From the NCBI GenBank assembly GCA_026826555.1, contig JAKSZT010053837.1:4440520-4504519 (forward strand): a DNA stretch of 64,000 bases. The letters run 5' to 3'. Position 1 is the first letter of the stretch; every line of letters starts with the position of its first letter. Under the pieces are notes generated by a model. It was not told the DNA's origin, ran no database searches, and worked only from the letters and a program-made list of their open reading frames with translations. Shown one piece after another: positions 20,903 through 33,799 of this stretch. The stretch comes from Tolypeutes matacus (lineage: Eukaryota > Chordata > Mammalia > Cingulata > Chlamyphoridae). The position numbers and the translations under genes were made by a program.

Positions 20903-23261
20903 CAAACAAACACCTTTTGAGCAATTAGAAAGCCTGTCTAGCAGATGCTCTGTCTCTACTGCTTGGGTATCCAGGAATCTTCCCTGCAGACCAACAGGCT
21001 TGAGTCTCAGAGCAGCCAAGGGGCTGGGCTTGGGGGCTTGGGTACACTGCTCAGTAATGGTTTATTTCAAGAACCGTGAGGAACAACTTGGTGGCGTCGC
21101 TTGCCTCGTTCTTCTTGTCTTAGTGAGATGGAGTTTCCCTCCCGTCCGCCACCTCTGTGGAGAGCTTTTATGAAAGTGAATGGATTCCTTGTTAAAGGAA
21201 ATATCTCATTTGTAATCCCACGAGTGAATTCTAAGGGAACCAATAACATTCAGGTTTTTCCTACACATTTTCTCATGTTAAGAGAGAGAGTCTTTCATGC
21301 TTATCCATGGTAAATTCCACCATCACAATTTCCACCCACAAGATTGGTGGTTGTTTCCCTCTTTAAATCACAACCTTGCTCTTAGGCTGATCTTCTGTGC
21401 CCTTTTTTCCAAGATGAGTCAATCACATGATTACATTGTCAATAAATTATTTAAAGGGCAAAAAAGCCAGTTTACTATATTGCATGGTTTGGGGGACACA
21501 AGCTAGCTATTGGTAAGCATTCTCTAGGTGCTTAGCTTAGTCACTAATCCCCAATTAACATGATAAGCTTTGATCCAATATGTGCTTTACCCTATAGATG
21601 AGTAGGCTACTGCCCCTCCTCCTGCTATTCCAGAGTTAAAGAGAATTTTCTCTTTTCCACTTCCAAACACCAGCTCTGTAATGTTCAATAACTTGGTCTT
21701 TTCCAGCCAGGTTCCAGATGTCCCCTATGCTCCCAAGTTCAAATGCCAACTGCCCTTTCACCCTTCCGACATTGGAGTTGTTTTTTATGCTCTCAGAATC
21801 CAAACTTGAAAACCTTACACTTTTCTTTCCAATTTAAAGTGTTTTTAAAATACGTACTGTGGAGGTAATATTTCAATACACTCCCAAAAATGACAAAAAA
21901 GAGATGATGGCTGACTTTTTCGGATTGTAGGGAATCTTCTCAAGTGAGGTACATTAGCAGTGTGGTAACCCAGGCAACAGAAGCCACAGAGCAATACAAG
22001 ATATCCTATTCTGCCAGCTCCCAGGGCCAGAAGGAGCCTCACAGTTACATTCTTTTATCCATCAATCCAACCATCATCCATTCATCACCTGTATCTACTA
22101 TGTATCATCTCTGAGCTGGAAATACAGTGGGGAAAACACCCAGGCATGGCTCCTACGTGCATGACACTTAAGTTTACTCTCAGATCACAAATTTAGTTAG
22201 TGGCATCTCTTTTTAAAAATTTTGTTTAGGCAGCCAACTGGCCTTAGAGAAGACCAAATGATTTGCCCTGTTATTGGGCTGACCTTTTTATGGACATTTA
22301 GGGACATCTCTGGCTTCAGAGCATGGAGAATAGCACTGATGGCAAGCCCAGGAAATTTTGGATTCAGGGAGAGAATTCAGGAGGGGGAAGGTTGGCAGAG
22401 CTGCCAGAAATTACCGTCAGAGAAAGCCTCTCAGAATGGTATATTCATTGGAGGATATACTGAAAGGGTTACGCCCCTTCCTATAGTATTTCTGTGACTA
22501 AAACAATGGCAGAGTATTAAGAAGGCAAGTATTTCCCCACAAATTCTCCTCCTCTTTTTGTCCTTGCTTATCCTTTCTCTAACTCTGTTTTAAACTGCTA
22601 GGCATTTTGTCTCTTTGAGGAATTTTCCTGCCTCTGGGCAGAATTTTTTCCTGTTCCATGATATTCAGCTTTATTTACAGAATGCTGGCTTTATGAGTTC
22701 ATATTATTATTTTACTGGCAGCTCTAAACCCCTCACTCTTGCCAGTAAAGGAAAAAGGCAAAGGAGAGAAGAGTTAGGAAGGAAAAACTCTGAAGATAAA
22801 AACAGAAATCACTTTCTAGGGACATCAAAGGACAGTGAATTGAGAAATGGAAACCCAACCAGCTTCATGGGACAGTGTCAAGCTCTTAGTTGGCTTATTT
22901 AAAGGGAAGCCCCCTTAAAGGAATCCAAGGCTCAAATTTCTGTTCCCAGGAACAGAAATCTTCATTCCTTTTAATTTGTCTTAACTGGATTAATTTAAAA
23001 TAAATGTTTGTCGACACTCGAGCATGGGAGGAGCATCTGGGAAACCATGGGCAGAAACTTTAGGGAAAAGGTGGAGAAGGCTGGGTATCAAATAAACTGA
23101 GATGCTGGTTGGGAATAACTGTGACTTTTTCTTCAGTATAAATCACCTCCTATATGCTTTTCCATTTCATTAAAAGCTTTGAATTTTTAAATAGGATAGC
23201 AAGTATCAAAGGAAAATTTTAGAACTATTCAAGTAATGTCATCATACGTAAAGGGCTTGCT
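20903..23261. other. Mostly unassigned intergenic sequence
   Basis: 22045-22200 has L2-like features (TCATCCATTCATCACC, CTGGAAATACAGTGGGGAAA). Otherwise no gene or named repeat. Confidence 0.45.
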
Positions 23262-23490
23262 AGATATAGGTACTATGATAGACACTTTTTATTCATCCTC
23301 ATATAATCTTACATAATAATCCTACAGACGGAGTGTAATTACCCACATCTTGTAGGTGAGAAAATGGAGGCTAAGAGAGGTTAAATTGTTTATCCAAGGT
23401 CACACAGCAACTAAATGGCAGAGGCAGGATTCAAACACAGGGCTGTTTGATTTCAACGGATATGGTTTTAACCACTTATATATACATCAT
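23262..23490 (-). mobile_element. MIR element
   Basis: Complement of MIR: GTGAGAAAATGGAGGCTAAG, AGAGGTTAAATTGTTTATCC, AAGGTCACACAGCAACTAAA. Confidence 0.85.
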
Positions 23491-24679
23491 GTAATATCCC
23501 CCAAAGTTCTGATCCCTGCCTAAATAATTCTGTCATTGTGTATTCAAGGATCCCTGAGTCCCCAGTTGCAGAATTAAAGATAAAAATATACAAAGACATT
23601 CATATTTAAAGTGATAATTCCTTCAATGTCTTGTTAAATAAGACTTTAGGATCTAAGGATTTTCATGTTGACATTTAGGCCCAGAATATCAAATGACTTA
23701 TAAAGTCAGAGAAAGGGATGAACTTAGTATTGGATCCCAGGCGACCCATTTCTCTACCCAGTACTCTGCACTCTAAATTGTCTGCCTAAACAAGCTCCAA
23801 CTCAAATATGTTGCTTTTCAAAACCTTTCAACTTACTGCAGGAATCACCAGTCTATGAGCACTTATGTTTGCTGTCACCTGACACTAACTCTGGTTTGTT
23901 GTATTAAGCATACAGTCTCCCCAGTGTCTACAAAGCCAATTTCTACAGTTGCTTAGATCCCAGCAAAAATGGGAATATAGGCTTAATTTACAAAATGCTC
24001 CTTTAGCTCAGGAAAAAATTGTGAACGGTTTCTATGTCTCCTGTTTTGGCCAGAAATTAAGTTAGGAGAGGCTGGCTATTTTCTCAGTAGACTCTGGCTC
24101 CTCCTTCCAGTGCAGATGTGCTAAAGGTGAAATTTGGGGAAATTCTCCCTTGGTAGCATGGCCTTGGCTGGAGAGGAAGGAGCTCTCTTATGTCTTTTCT
24201 ACCATCATTTCATACTCAACCACATCCTTGTTTTCTCCTTTCATGATTCCAACTAACCAAAATAAAAACTCTCTCTCTTTTTTTTTTCCAGAACATTTAC
24301 AACCTCAATAAAGGGAGCTAAGCAACTTGTGGGAGCGGAAGGAGATATTGGTGACTGGTGGAAACAGGAGATCTGAAGGTAGGATGGAAAAGAGAATGGA
24401 TATGAGAAGGATGAAGTACATCTCTATGAGTGAGATGGAAGCAGACTGGGACATGTAGGAGGTTTTGTGAAGATGTGAATGGAGAGGGCTATATAGCTTT
24501 GTTAACCAAATCACAGTACATAAGAACTTGAGGACACAGTTATAGGTTGCAAATAGCAGTTTTAGGGAAGGTAGAAATAATACCTAAAACAACTGATAGT
24601 GAATATATAAAATTCATTACCTTAAAAGGTTTAAGAAGTTGATAAAATCAAGGTTCAAGAAATACTTAAGTAAGCATAA
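23491..24679. other. Unassigned sequence
   Basis: 23645-23790 carries an MIR/L2-like AAGTCAGAGAAAGGGATGAA segment. No gene seen. Confidence 0.4.
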
Positions 24680-24792
24680 TAATGATAACATTAGTTTTGT
24701 GTGGGATGTGGTGGGAGGTGTGGGAGGTGGGGAACATGGGAATCCCTGTAGGTTCTGTGTAATATTTAGGTAATCTAAGCACTTCTTAAAAA

Positions 24793-24793
<1 letters not shown>
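24680..24793 (+). mobile_element. L1 3'-end fragment
   Basis: Plus-sense version of the 1390-1619 and 2930 repeat: GGTGGGAGGTGTGGGAGG, CATGGGAATCCCTGTAGG, GTAATCTAAGCACTT, then an A run. Very short 5'-truncated copy. Confidence 0.65.

Positions 24794-24823
<30 letters not shown>
24794..24823. repeat. (AT)n microsatellite after an A tail
   Basis: A run followed by about 12 TA units. Typical microsatellite birth at a retroposon tail. Confidence 0.9.
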
Positions 24824-25320
24824 TGTAACATTTTTGTTAGCAAATGCACATATATGCATATATATTTATATATCATTTTACAAATATTGGTATGTATTGA
24901 GAAAATTTTGATTTTTACCCACAATAAAAAATAAATTAAAAAAAAAAAAAGAATAGTTGGGAACACTTACTGCTCTTTTAAAGTAGATGTGAGAAATGGA
25001 AATATGTTCTTTGAAATCCTTTGGTCAGAGGTAGATACCTGGATGGACCCTGTGTTTGATCCAAGGGTGCTTCCTTCCAGTGGAATTTTAAATCTTTCTT
25101 AAGGTGATTTTAACTTTAGGGAAAAGATTAGCTAGAAGAAAATCTGGCAACTGCATGAATCAAATCATCAAATTCCTTCTCTGAGTACTCCCCACCTTCA
25201 CTCCACCTTGGTTTTCCTTCCATACTTTTAGTACCTCCTCAGACAAACAATCATTACATGAAGCTAGACTTTGAAGACAGGGTCCATAGAAGATCGATGG
25301 CCCTGCTGGCAGAGGGATAT
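24824..25320. other. Unassigned sequence
   Basis: AT-rich, with an A run near 24938-24950. No gene or named repeat. Confidence 0.45.
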
Positions 25321-25545
25321 GGTATTTGGAATAAGAAAGCCTGGATTTGAATTCTAGCTCTGCCACTCTGCGTGTGACATTCAGCAAATTATTTAAACTC
25401 CTAAGCCTCACATTTCTCACTGGTATAATTAAGGAATATAAAACCAACCAACAGAGCTGTCAGATGGATTAAATAAGACAATACATATGGAGCTGACAAC
25501 GGAATGGCTGGCACATAATAAGGAGTACGTGCAAAAAAGTGTTAT
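25321..25545 (+). mobile_element. MIR element
   Basis: CCTGGATTTGAATTCTAGCT, CTGCCACTCTGCGTGTGACA, GGCTGGCACATAATAAGGAG: near full-length MIR. Confidence 0.85.
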
Positions 25546-25602
25546 TTTAGAAAAGACTGGCTTAGTGTTACTTCAGGTTTTCCCCGTAGCTGAGTGTCTT
25601 AG

Positions 25603-26020
25603 TGTCTTAGGGCTGCTGTGACGAAGTACCACAAGCTGGGCAGCTTCAGACAACAGAGACGTCTCTCAGTTCTGGAGGCTGGAAGTCCGCCATCAGGGTG
25701 TTAGCAGAAGCCTGTGGGGAGAACCCTTCCTTGCGTCCCATCGCTTCTGGTGTTGCCAGCAATCCTTGGTGTCCTTGGCTTGCAGACCCATCACTCTGCC
25801 TCCTCTGTCCTCACGGGGCCTCCTCCCTGGTGTCTGTCTGCATCTCCTCTCCCCTTCTTGGAAGAACATCTGGCAATGGGATTAGGACCCACCCTAGTCT
25901 AGTTTTGCCTCATTGTAACTAATAACTTCTCCAAAGACCAGTGTTTCCATGTAGAGCCATCTTCCTGGGATGGGGGTTAGGACGTGAACATAGCTTTTTT
26001 GGAGGATGCAATTCAACTCA
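25603..26020 (-). mobile_element. MLT1/MaLR-like LTR, antisense
   Basis: TGTCTTAGGGCTGCTGTGAC, GTACCACAAGCTGGGCAGC, CAGTTCTGGAGGCTGGAAGT through GGAGGATGCAATTCAACTCA. This is the standard antisense MLT1-type LTR. GC-rich ORFs within are chance. Confidence 0.75.
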
Positions 26021-26119
26021 CACTCCTGGGGAATGGATCACTGGTGATAACCCAAACAGGGAGGAGAATGCAAAACACGGAGGGATTGAATCTTCCAGGC
26101 CTAGCCCAGTGGAAACCAA

Positions 26120-26205
26120 AGTGGCAGCTGGAAGATCTCAGCTCTGACACTGCCACTAAATTGCTGTGTGACTTTCAGCCAATCATTAAAGTCTCTTCAT
26201 AAACA
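26120..26205 (+). mobile_element. MIR fragment
   Basis: TCAGCTCTGACACTGCCACT, GCTGTGTGACTTTCAGCC: MIR core. Confidence 0.75.
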
Positions 26206-27145
26206 GAAGGGTTGGAATAGACTTCTATAATTTTGTATTTCTAGATTATTTCATTCTTGATATTTTTAAGCCAGATAGGGAAATCATTGTACGATCCAGT
26301 ATTTGTAGGTACAGTCTGTCCTTATTGTTATGATGTAAGTGGTGCTTGCAGGACTGAGTGCTTTTGGGCGGCCACTTCTGGGCCTGCAAAACACTAACAA
26401 ATGGCCCACGTAAGCTCCATGTCAGATCCCTGCCTGTCGGTGGGCCCTGTCTGATGTTATTTCCCAGTCAGAGTCAAATAGCTTCATTCATTTAAATGGA
26501 CCATTGATATATTTTGAAATCCTTGAAACAAGAAAGGCAATCTTTCCAGCCAGGGTTTGGCCAGTGAAAGAAAAACCTTCTCCTTCTAGAAGAGATCAGA
26601 AACTCTTCTGCAGTTCCTCTCCTTTATTTTCATTATCTGGTCATTAGAAACCCTGGAAACAGGATGAAATTTAGAAAAAGGAAATTTGGAGAAGGCATGG
26701 AGGATAATATTCCTGGTTAATATTAGGAAGGGTATAGTGCAGAACCTGCCTTTGCTTATCAACAGGCTGGGAAATAGGAGATTGTTTCCACATCTGATTT
26801 CTCCGTGGTGAAAGTGTGATGGAAATAAAGTGTGAAATGCGGATTGGCTGGCCTGGGATATGTAACCCAGCCTGCCTGCTGCCCTTTGTTTCAGCAGTCC
26901 CACACCCAGGGCTTGGCTGCCTCTAGATGGTCTCATCCCCCACTCCGATTCTCCCAATTTATTATTCTCGATGCTTCCTGCCTTCTCATAATCTGTCATT
27001 ATTTGTTTTCTGCCACGTGGCATATTGAAGGGAGCTTTTACTTTGTTGAGGGAATAAAAGGACTTTACGTTGGGGACGCTTTGTCTTTTGTAGGAGATGA
27101 ATGAGTGGGAGTAAGAATTGGATCAAAAGGAAGGGAAGAGTGGAA
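26206..27145. other. Unassigned sequence
   Basis: No gene or repeat recognised. A 145-codon minus-strand frame (26586-27023) has no features of a real protein. Confidence 0.45.
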
Positions 27146-27222
27146 CGGGTGGAGCTCAGTGGCTGAGTGTCTGCTTGCATGTATGAGGTCCTGGCTTCAA
27201 TCCCTGATACCTCCTTAAAAAA
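27146..27222 (+). mobile_element. tRNA-derived SINE monomer
   Basis: GGTGGAGCTCAGTGGCTGAG, TATGAGGTCCTGGCTTCAAT, then an A tail. Plus sense. Confidence 0.85.
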
Positions 27223-27483
27223 AAAGTGGGGTTGGGGGGTGGGGAAGATAAACTGAAGGGAACAAGATGTAATACAATTGTTTTGTTTTGAAAGAGCAGG
27301 AGAAGGGCGAGAGAAATGGATACTGGCTGGGAAGTCCTACATGATACCAGTTGGGCTTGCTCTTCCACCAGACTGGGAGTTCCCTGAGCTTAGCCTCTGG
27401 ATCTCACTCTTCCCGAGCCATATGGCAGAAGCCGTCACTGACTGCAGTCAAACCACATCCCTCTCAGAAGCATTTCAAATTCT

Positions 27484-27740
27484 CTGGTGGCATGAAATAG
27501 TAGAAAAGAGCTTTAGACCTAGCAGGACTGAATATGAATCCTGCTTAATCTGGCACTCACTGATCTCTAGCATCTCTCTAACCCTCCTTTTCCCCATCCA
27601 GAAAATGAGGGTGATGATGGAAAGTGGCTTACAGAGTTGTCTGAGGCTTGAATGAGATAATGCATGTGAAGGCCCTAGCCTGTGTTTGCAGATAGTAAAT
27701 ATTCCATGAAAGGAGCTGTTATTATTTTTATTATTATTAT
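27484..27740 (+). mobile_element. MIR element
   Basis: AGTAGAAAAGAGCTTTAGAC, CTGGCACTCACTGATC, GAGATAATGCATGTGAAGGC. A (TTA)n tail sits at about 27720-27742. Confidence 0.75.
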
Positions 27741-27744
27741 TTTA

Positions 27745-27898
27745 ATCTAGCCGTGTAAACCTGGATAAGTCATTTCCTCATTTCACACGTGAGTGATAAT
27801 AATTGTTTCATAAAGTGTGGTAAGGATTTAATGAAGGCATCCTTGTAAACTACCCAGTAAGTGTCTGCGATATAGTAAGTGCTCATTAAATGTTCCTT
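27745..27898 (+). mobile_element. MIR element, second in tandem
   Basis: GTGTAAACCTGGATAAGTCA, TTTCCTCATTTCACACGTGA, TAGTAAGTGCTCATTAAATG. Confidence 0.65.
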
Positions 27899-28089
27899 CC
27901 CTCTATTTGCAGCTGTCTTTCCCGTTCCTTTCTTTCACTGTTTCCCTCCATGTAACCAACGCTCTAGACAAACTGAGCAACTTGTTTCCAAGATGTCCCT
28001 CAGTGTTTGCCATAATGCCTTTTCTCATTTTATTGCTTCCTCTCTTTTTCTGCATTTTCCTCTTTGTCTGTGGAAACCAGGGCATTTTT

Positions 28090-28301
28090 TTTTAAAACAA
28101 TTACTTCTCTCTCTCTCTTTTTTTAAGATTTATTTTATTTTTATTTATTTATCCCCCCTTGTTGCTTGTGCTTGCTGTGTCCATTTGCTGTGCGTTTTTC
28201 TGTGTCTGCTTGTCTCCCTTTGTTGTGCCATCTTGCTGCGCCAGCTCACCGTGGGCCGTCAGCTCCGTCAGCACACCACGCCGCACTGCACGGGCGGCTT
28301 G
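28090..28301 (-). mobile_element. 5'-truncated long-form SINE (DAS-III-like)
   Basis: Sense (minus) carries GCGCAGCAAGATGGCACAAC, AAACGCACAGCAAATGGACA and a GATAAATAAATAAA end, like the body of 33534-33789 without the tRNA head. Flanked by AAACCAGGGCATTTTT (28074-28089) and AAACCTGGGCATTTTT (28302-28317), 15 of 16 identical. Confidence 0.85.
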
Positions 28302-28317
28302 AAACCTGGGCATTTTT

Positions 28318-28690
28318 AAAGGCTTATCTCAAATACCACCTATTCCATGATGTCGGACTGAAGTTTCCCGGCTGGGTGTTCTTTCTCCTTCCTTTGAGAA
28401 CTGCCTTAGGACTGTGTTTTGTTTCTGTTCTAGCACGTGCCTTCTTCCTCTCTGAATTCTCCCCCTTTCCATATACCCTCTCCTCAACTGGTGATGGTAC
28501 ATTTACCTGCCCGCTCCTCTTCCTCCACCCTGTATGCATTTACCTACCAGACTCTGACTCATTATCTGGGGAACCGTCATCTCTAGAGAGACTGTTGAAT
28601 TTGCATACTGAGCTCAACGCCTCTGGTGTGTTCTCATGGTAACCCCTGAGTGTTCTTTCACAGGTATTGAAATGGTCTGTTTACATGCCT
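28318..28690. other. Unassigned sequence
   Basis: No gene seen. The ORF through here starts inside the SINE. Confidence 0.45.
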
Positions 28691-28800
28691 GTGTTCTACA
28701 CTGGGTATTAAACTCCTCAAGGGAAGCCAGGGACTGCACTTTGTTCATCGTTGTCATCTAGTACCTTACACATGGTCTGGCCACAATAGGTGCTCATTTA
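28691..28800 (+). mobile_element. L2-like 3' fragment
   Basis: TTAAACTCCTCAAGGGAAGC, CAGGGACTGCACTTTGTTCA, CCACAATAGGTGCTCA. Confidence 0.65.
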
Positions 28801-29425
28801 TGTTTCTCAGATTGAACTGCCCTGTGAGCCAGTGCCCTGCTTGAATGCTATAAAAGCTCAGTGAAGTTGCCCTTAATCCACTATAGCAGTCTCGTAACTT
28901 TTACTGTAAATATCTCTCCACTTTAATTGAAATGTAGATTCTGTTCCCTGTGAAGCGAGGAAATTTTTGTATTTTGAAATGCTAAATAATTATACGGTAT
29001 GCTCAAAGAAAGGAAAAATGCTATTTTGCTCATATTGTTTCTACTTTTGGCTTATGTAGCAAACCAACTCTTAAATTAACTGATTACTCTCTTTGTGCCT
29101 TGCAATATTCCGGAATCATCTCCAGATAACAACACTGTAAATTTAATTTATAATTCAAATACATGAAAAAGTAAATTCTCTCATTAAGGAAATATTAGTG
29201 AAACCACTTCAATAGGAAGGATTCCTCTAGAAGAGTAAAAAGATTTATGTTCCCTTACTGTGTTTGGGATGTAAATGCTCCTATTATGTGTTTTCTTTAA
29301 ATCTAGATTTTTCACATATTGATGTTTTGTGGTGGACCATTACTCGCAACATGCAGTTGTACAAAGAAGTTGACTCCATGTTCAACACTAAGCTTTTGTG
29401 GATTGGGGCATATAAGAAGAACAGT
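28801..29425. other. Unassigned sequence
   Basis: AT-rich. No gene or repeat recognised. Confidence 0.45.
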
Positions 29426-29660
29426 GGAGGGAGCAGATGTGGCTCCAGAGGTTGAACGCCTGCTTCCCACATGGGAGGTCCCGGGTTCGGCACCTGGTGC
29501 CTCCTAAAGAAACAAACAAGCAAACAGAAAACAAGCAAAGAAGTAAAAAAACCAACTCAAGGGAGCCAATGTGCTTCAGTGGTTGAGTGCCAGCTTCCCA
29601 CATTTGAGGTCCTGGGTTCAACCAGCCCCAGAACCTCAAAAAAAAAAAAAAAAAAAAAAG
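29426..29660 (+). mobile_element. Dimeric tRNA-derived SINE
   Basis: Two heads (GGGAGCAGATGTGGCTCCAG, GGGAGCCAATGTGCTTCAG), each with a B-box-like GGTTCRR motif. The linker is AACAAACAAGCAAACAG. A-tail of about 22 nt. Confidence 0.9.
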
Positions 29661-31929
29661 TTCAATGGAAAGAAAACAAGAATATATGAAAAGTTGCCAA
29701 AAGGGCAGACTTAATTAATTTCATTATTTTCATGAAATTAGTATGAATAATGAATATTTAAAAATTGTCCTGTTTCATTTCTTTCTTTTCTCCATTTTTT
29801 CTAGTCCACTTAAACAAGCTTCTCACTTTTGCCAAATAGCTTAAAACAAAGTACACTTTTTAGTTTGAAAAGAAAAATATGAGCATATAATCTATAAATA
29901 ATATATACAAATTAATTCATAAAGTGAGATATGATGGCTATCCAAAAGCCTCTCCTCCCGCTAAATGTAATTTTGTTACATTTACTGAACATTTACTGAA
30001 AAGCTGAAAAAAAAGAAAATTTTATATCATTTTTCCCTTTTCCCAAAAGTTGCATTGTATTTGTTGGAATGAATTTCAGTACTTTCTTTCCATCTTCAGC
30101 TGGCGATGACATATGAACTTTCTCACAAGGTCAGCTGCCAGAACTGGAGGATTTCTGGGGATAACTGCTTTGAAGCCAAATATTCTTGGAAACAAGAAGG
30201 AACTCGGATGCAGATATTGGCTGTTGTCTATATTGTGGACTCTCGAGAAAAGCAGTGTTTTAACTCTTTTCAGTGCCAGAAATAAATCAAATGGACAATG
30301 GTGCAAACATAAAAATTTTACTGGAACCACTAGTGGTCAGTTTTGACCTCAGCTAACCTGAAACTTTAACTTGGATTTCTCAGACCCCACATACTGGGCT
30401 TTGTACCTGGACCCACCTCTTCTCGGGCCAGGCACAGTTCATCTGGCTGGGATTTTTCCTGTGTAGGCTCAAAGATAAGTAAAGAAACTGACTCACTGCT
30501 TTCCTTGCCAGCATGTCCTTCTGTTGCACAAAAAGAGTAACAACTTAGGCTGCCATGGGCAGGTTTGGCAAGCCTGACACGTAGGAATGGTTGCCATATG
30601 ATTTAAGATTAGAATTAACTGCTTAAACACAGGACTGTTGAAGAACCTAAGGCATTTTGACTATCCTGAAAGGAAAGATCAAGAAAGGAAAACGGAATGA
30701 AACATTTCAGTGATTTTTTTCAATTTATCCTCCCAAAGTAAATTTATATAGGACAAAGTATGTGGCCACCTATGAAACTATCTTGGACTTAAATGATGCT
30801 TTAAGGAGAGAATTCCCATGCACTGTATGCACCAAAAATTTTAAAAAATAAAATACTTGAGCAAAAAAGAGGCAATTCTTATTACTCATATCAAAAGTAG
30901 ACATCTTCAAAGGAAGCAAGGAATAGAAGGTATGCAAACAACCGAACACATCTACAAGAAAATTCACATACGTATATGACTACAAAATATAGTTCAAAGT
31001 ATTATCTTAGATATAGATAATTTATTTTTGATAGTTTTCTGTTGAGTAATTGGTGGCTCAGAGATGTCAAGTAACTTCTCCAAAGAGGCACCATGGAGTT
31101 GCATGTCCTGTGCTTTACCTACCATAGAACAGCTATCTGTGTGCATATTTATATTGTCATGTAATCATATTTTTACTGGATTCCATATAATTTTTATGAG
31201 ATTATAGATACCAGAAAAGAGAAGATTATCTTCAACTCATAGATGTATTCCAATGTAACTCATGGTACATTGCCTTGCAGATAATAAGCACTTAATAATT
31301 ATTTGCTAAATTGAATTTATGAAGACAAGTTACTGTGTCAGTGACAGGGAAATGTCTAAACATGATGATGATATTTCATTCATTTATTCTACAAATTCTT
31401 ATGAACTACCTATTCTTTTCCAGATATTGTATAATTAAAATTCTTATCTGTCCTCTAGATACTTAGTCTCTAAAGGAATAGGAAGACATATAATCCAATA
31501 ATTATAAATTGAGTGAGAAAGGTTTTAATGAATTGTGTAAAAGGTATTAAGGTGTAGAAAAAAGTCCTAAGGTAGTGGTCATTCTAATGAATATAAATTT
31601 ATGTAAGCCCAACAAGCAAAGTACAGACTATTATCATAGATTGCTTTTTAAAATTCAAACTTTATTTCAAATTTGGAAATTAAAATAACAGACAAAATGC
31701 AGCTCAAGAAGTTATGGAAGCTTTACTAAAAAGTTCTGTTCAGCCCCTTTTATGTCATTTAATCCCAACAACCAACTCAATTGTTCTTCCCGTGCTCAGA
31801 AAGATAAACCTATAAACACAGAATAGTCAAATGACATAATCAAGGTTTCCTTGTTAATGAAAAAAATGAAGTCAAGAAAAAAACACTTAATCATATTCAT
31901 ATATCACAAAACCAAATCCCATATTCTTT
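29661..31929. other. Mostly unassigned AT-rich sequence
   Basis: Weak MIR-like segment at 31045-31130 and L2-like segment at 31375-31500 (TTCATTTATTCTACAAATTC). No gene seen. Confidence 0.45.
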
Positions 31930-32775
31930 TTTTTACCTTTAGCATTAATATAGTACCTTCTTTGCTTATGCTACAAAAATATTACAGTATCATTGTTAAC
32001 TATAGTCTATAAATTACATTAGCTATATTTTTCCTATGTATCTCCATATTCTTAACAGCTTATAGTAGAACATTCCTGTATTTATATTAACCACAATCCT
32101 CGTCTACTGCCAAAATCACTGTTATACATTCCCTATATTATCCTCCAGCTATCCTCCAACTAACATTAACCTCTCTAAACTACTTGTTTCAGCCACAATC
32201 ACACCCATAAATCAACAGTGTTTGTTACGCTCATTATAGTGTGCTACCATCAACTCCATCCATTACCACATATTTACAATTGAACTTATTAAACATTCTA
32301 CATACATCCAGCATCAGCGCCCCATTCTCAGTCCACATGCTGTCTCCCAGCAGCCTACACTTGGTAGTGCAACTCCACAAGTCTACTCATCATATTTAAT
32401 TTGTGTCAGTGAGACCATACAATATTTATTCTTTTGTCACTGGCTTATTTTACTTAACATAATGTCCTCAAGGTTCCTCCATGTTGCCATGTGCTTCCCC
32501 AATTGATTTCTTCTTACAGCTGAATAGTATTCCATTGTATGCATATATCACATTTTGTTTATCCATCCATCAGTTGACAGGCACTTAGGTTGTTTCCATC
32601 TTTTAGCAATTGTGAATAATGCCGCTATGAACATCTGTGTGCAAATATCTGTTCACATCCTTGCTTTCAGTTCTTCTGAATATATTCCTAGTTGTGGGAT
32701 TGCTGGATCATATAGTATTTCTATATTTAGTTTCCTGAGGAACTGCCAAATCATAGATTGTTTTAAAGAGGCCTA
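31930..32775 (-). mobile_element. L1 3' end (ORF2 C-terminus and 3'UTR), antisense
   Basis: 32550-32770 on the minus strand encodes the ORF2 C-terminal region (complement includes TTCCATTGTATGCATATATC, CATCTTTTAGCAATTGTGAA, GAACTGCCAAATCATAG). 31930-32400 matches L1M-type 3'UTR. Confidence 0.85.
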
Positions 32776-33523
32776 ATTATGTGTGGTATCTAAGAGACAC
32801 ACTAAGGACAAAAAGAATACAGAGAGGTTTAAAATAAAGGAATGGAAAAATTATACCATGCAAATGTGAACCAAAGGAAAGTTGGAGTAATTGTCTTAAT
32901 GTTACATTAACTGTCTTAATGGCTGACAAAATAAAAGTCAAGGAAAAATGGAGTATGTTTTCTACTGCAAAAAAGACTACTAGAACAGAAAAATATAACC
33001 GTGATGAAGATGGGTGCACCTAACATTTGCCACCTGAGAATATATCAAGCAACAAGATACAGAACTTCTAGGATAAATAAATAAATTTTAAACCACAGTG
33101 ATTTTAATATATCTTTCTTTGAAATGCAAAAACTCTACCAAACAAAGAATACTCATTCTTTCTTTACCATATTTTCAAAAATATTCTATATCAAAGGAGT
33201 ATTTCAAAGGAAACTTCAATAATTCCAAAGTATCAATGTCATTTAGACTACATTTTCTGATCATAATATAATAAAATTAGAATTTAAAATTAAAAGAATA
33301 GCTTAAAAATCCCAAATAGTTGAAATTCAATAATATTGTATTGGATAATCCCTACAATAAAATGAGATAAAGGACAAAAAGATAAACGGAAATAAATGAA
33401 TACTTAGATCTGAATAATAATGAGATCAAAACATATCAACATTTGTGGGAACTGGCTAAATTAGTGCCATGAAAGAAATGTATAGCTTTACATACATTTA
33501 TAAGGAATTGAGGGGTTAACAAG
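32776..33523 (+). mobile_element. L1 ORF2 fragment
   Basis: Plus strand: CTGATCATAATATAATAAAA, AATCCCAAATAGTTGAAATT, CAACATTTGTGGGAACTGGC. This is the endonuclease/RT-proximal region of an L1M-type ORF2, full of stops. It continues at 34560-34925 and 35013-35120. Confidence 0.75.
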
Positions 33524-33533
33524 GAGTGAGCTA

Positions 33534-33789
33534 GGGAAGCGGATGTGGCTCAAGTGGCTGGGCTCCTGCCTACCATATGGGAGGCCCTGGGTTCGGTTCC
33601 CGGGACCTCCTGGTGAGGGCAAGCTGGCCTGTGCCTGTGGAGAGCTGGCACAGCAAGATGATGCAGCAAAGAGAGACAAACAGACACAAAGGAAACGCTC
33701 AGTGAATGGACACAGAAAGCAGACAACAAGAACAAACGGCAAGGAGGGGGAGTAAATAAATAAAATAAATCTTTTTTTTTTTTTTAAAT
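33534..33789 (+). mobile_element. Full-length long-form SINE (DAS-III-like)
   Basis: Head GGGAAGCGGATGTGGCTCAA with A-box-like TGGCTCAAGTGGC and B-box GGTTCGGTTCC. The body is CACAGCAAGATGATGCAGCA and GTGAATGGACACAGAAAGCA, and the tail is AAATAAATAAAATAAATC plus a T run. The 10-bp duplication GAGTGAGCTA lies at 33524-33533 and 33790-33799. Confidence 0.92.
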
Positions 33790-33799
33790 GAGTGAGCTA

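Noticed and set aside
28166..28642. 158-codon ORF
   Set aside because: Begins in the antisense body of a SINE and continues into unrelated flank.
33534..33610. Possible tRNA gene
   Set aside because: The A- and B-box-like motifs belong to the tRNA-derived head of a SINE that continues into body and tail. The acceptor stem is not formed. The same applies to all SINE heads in the window.
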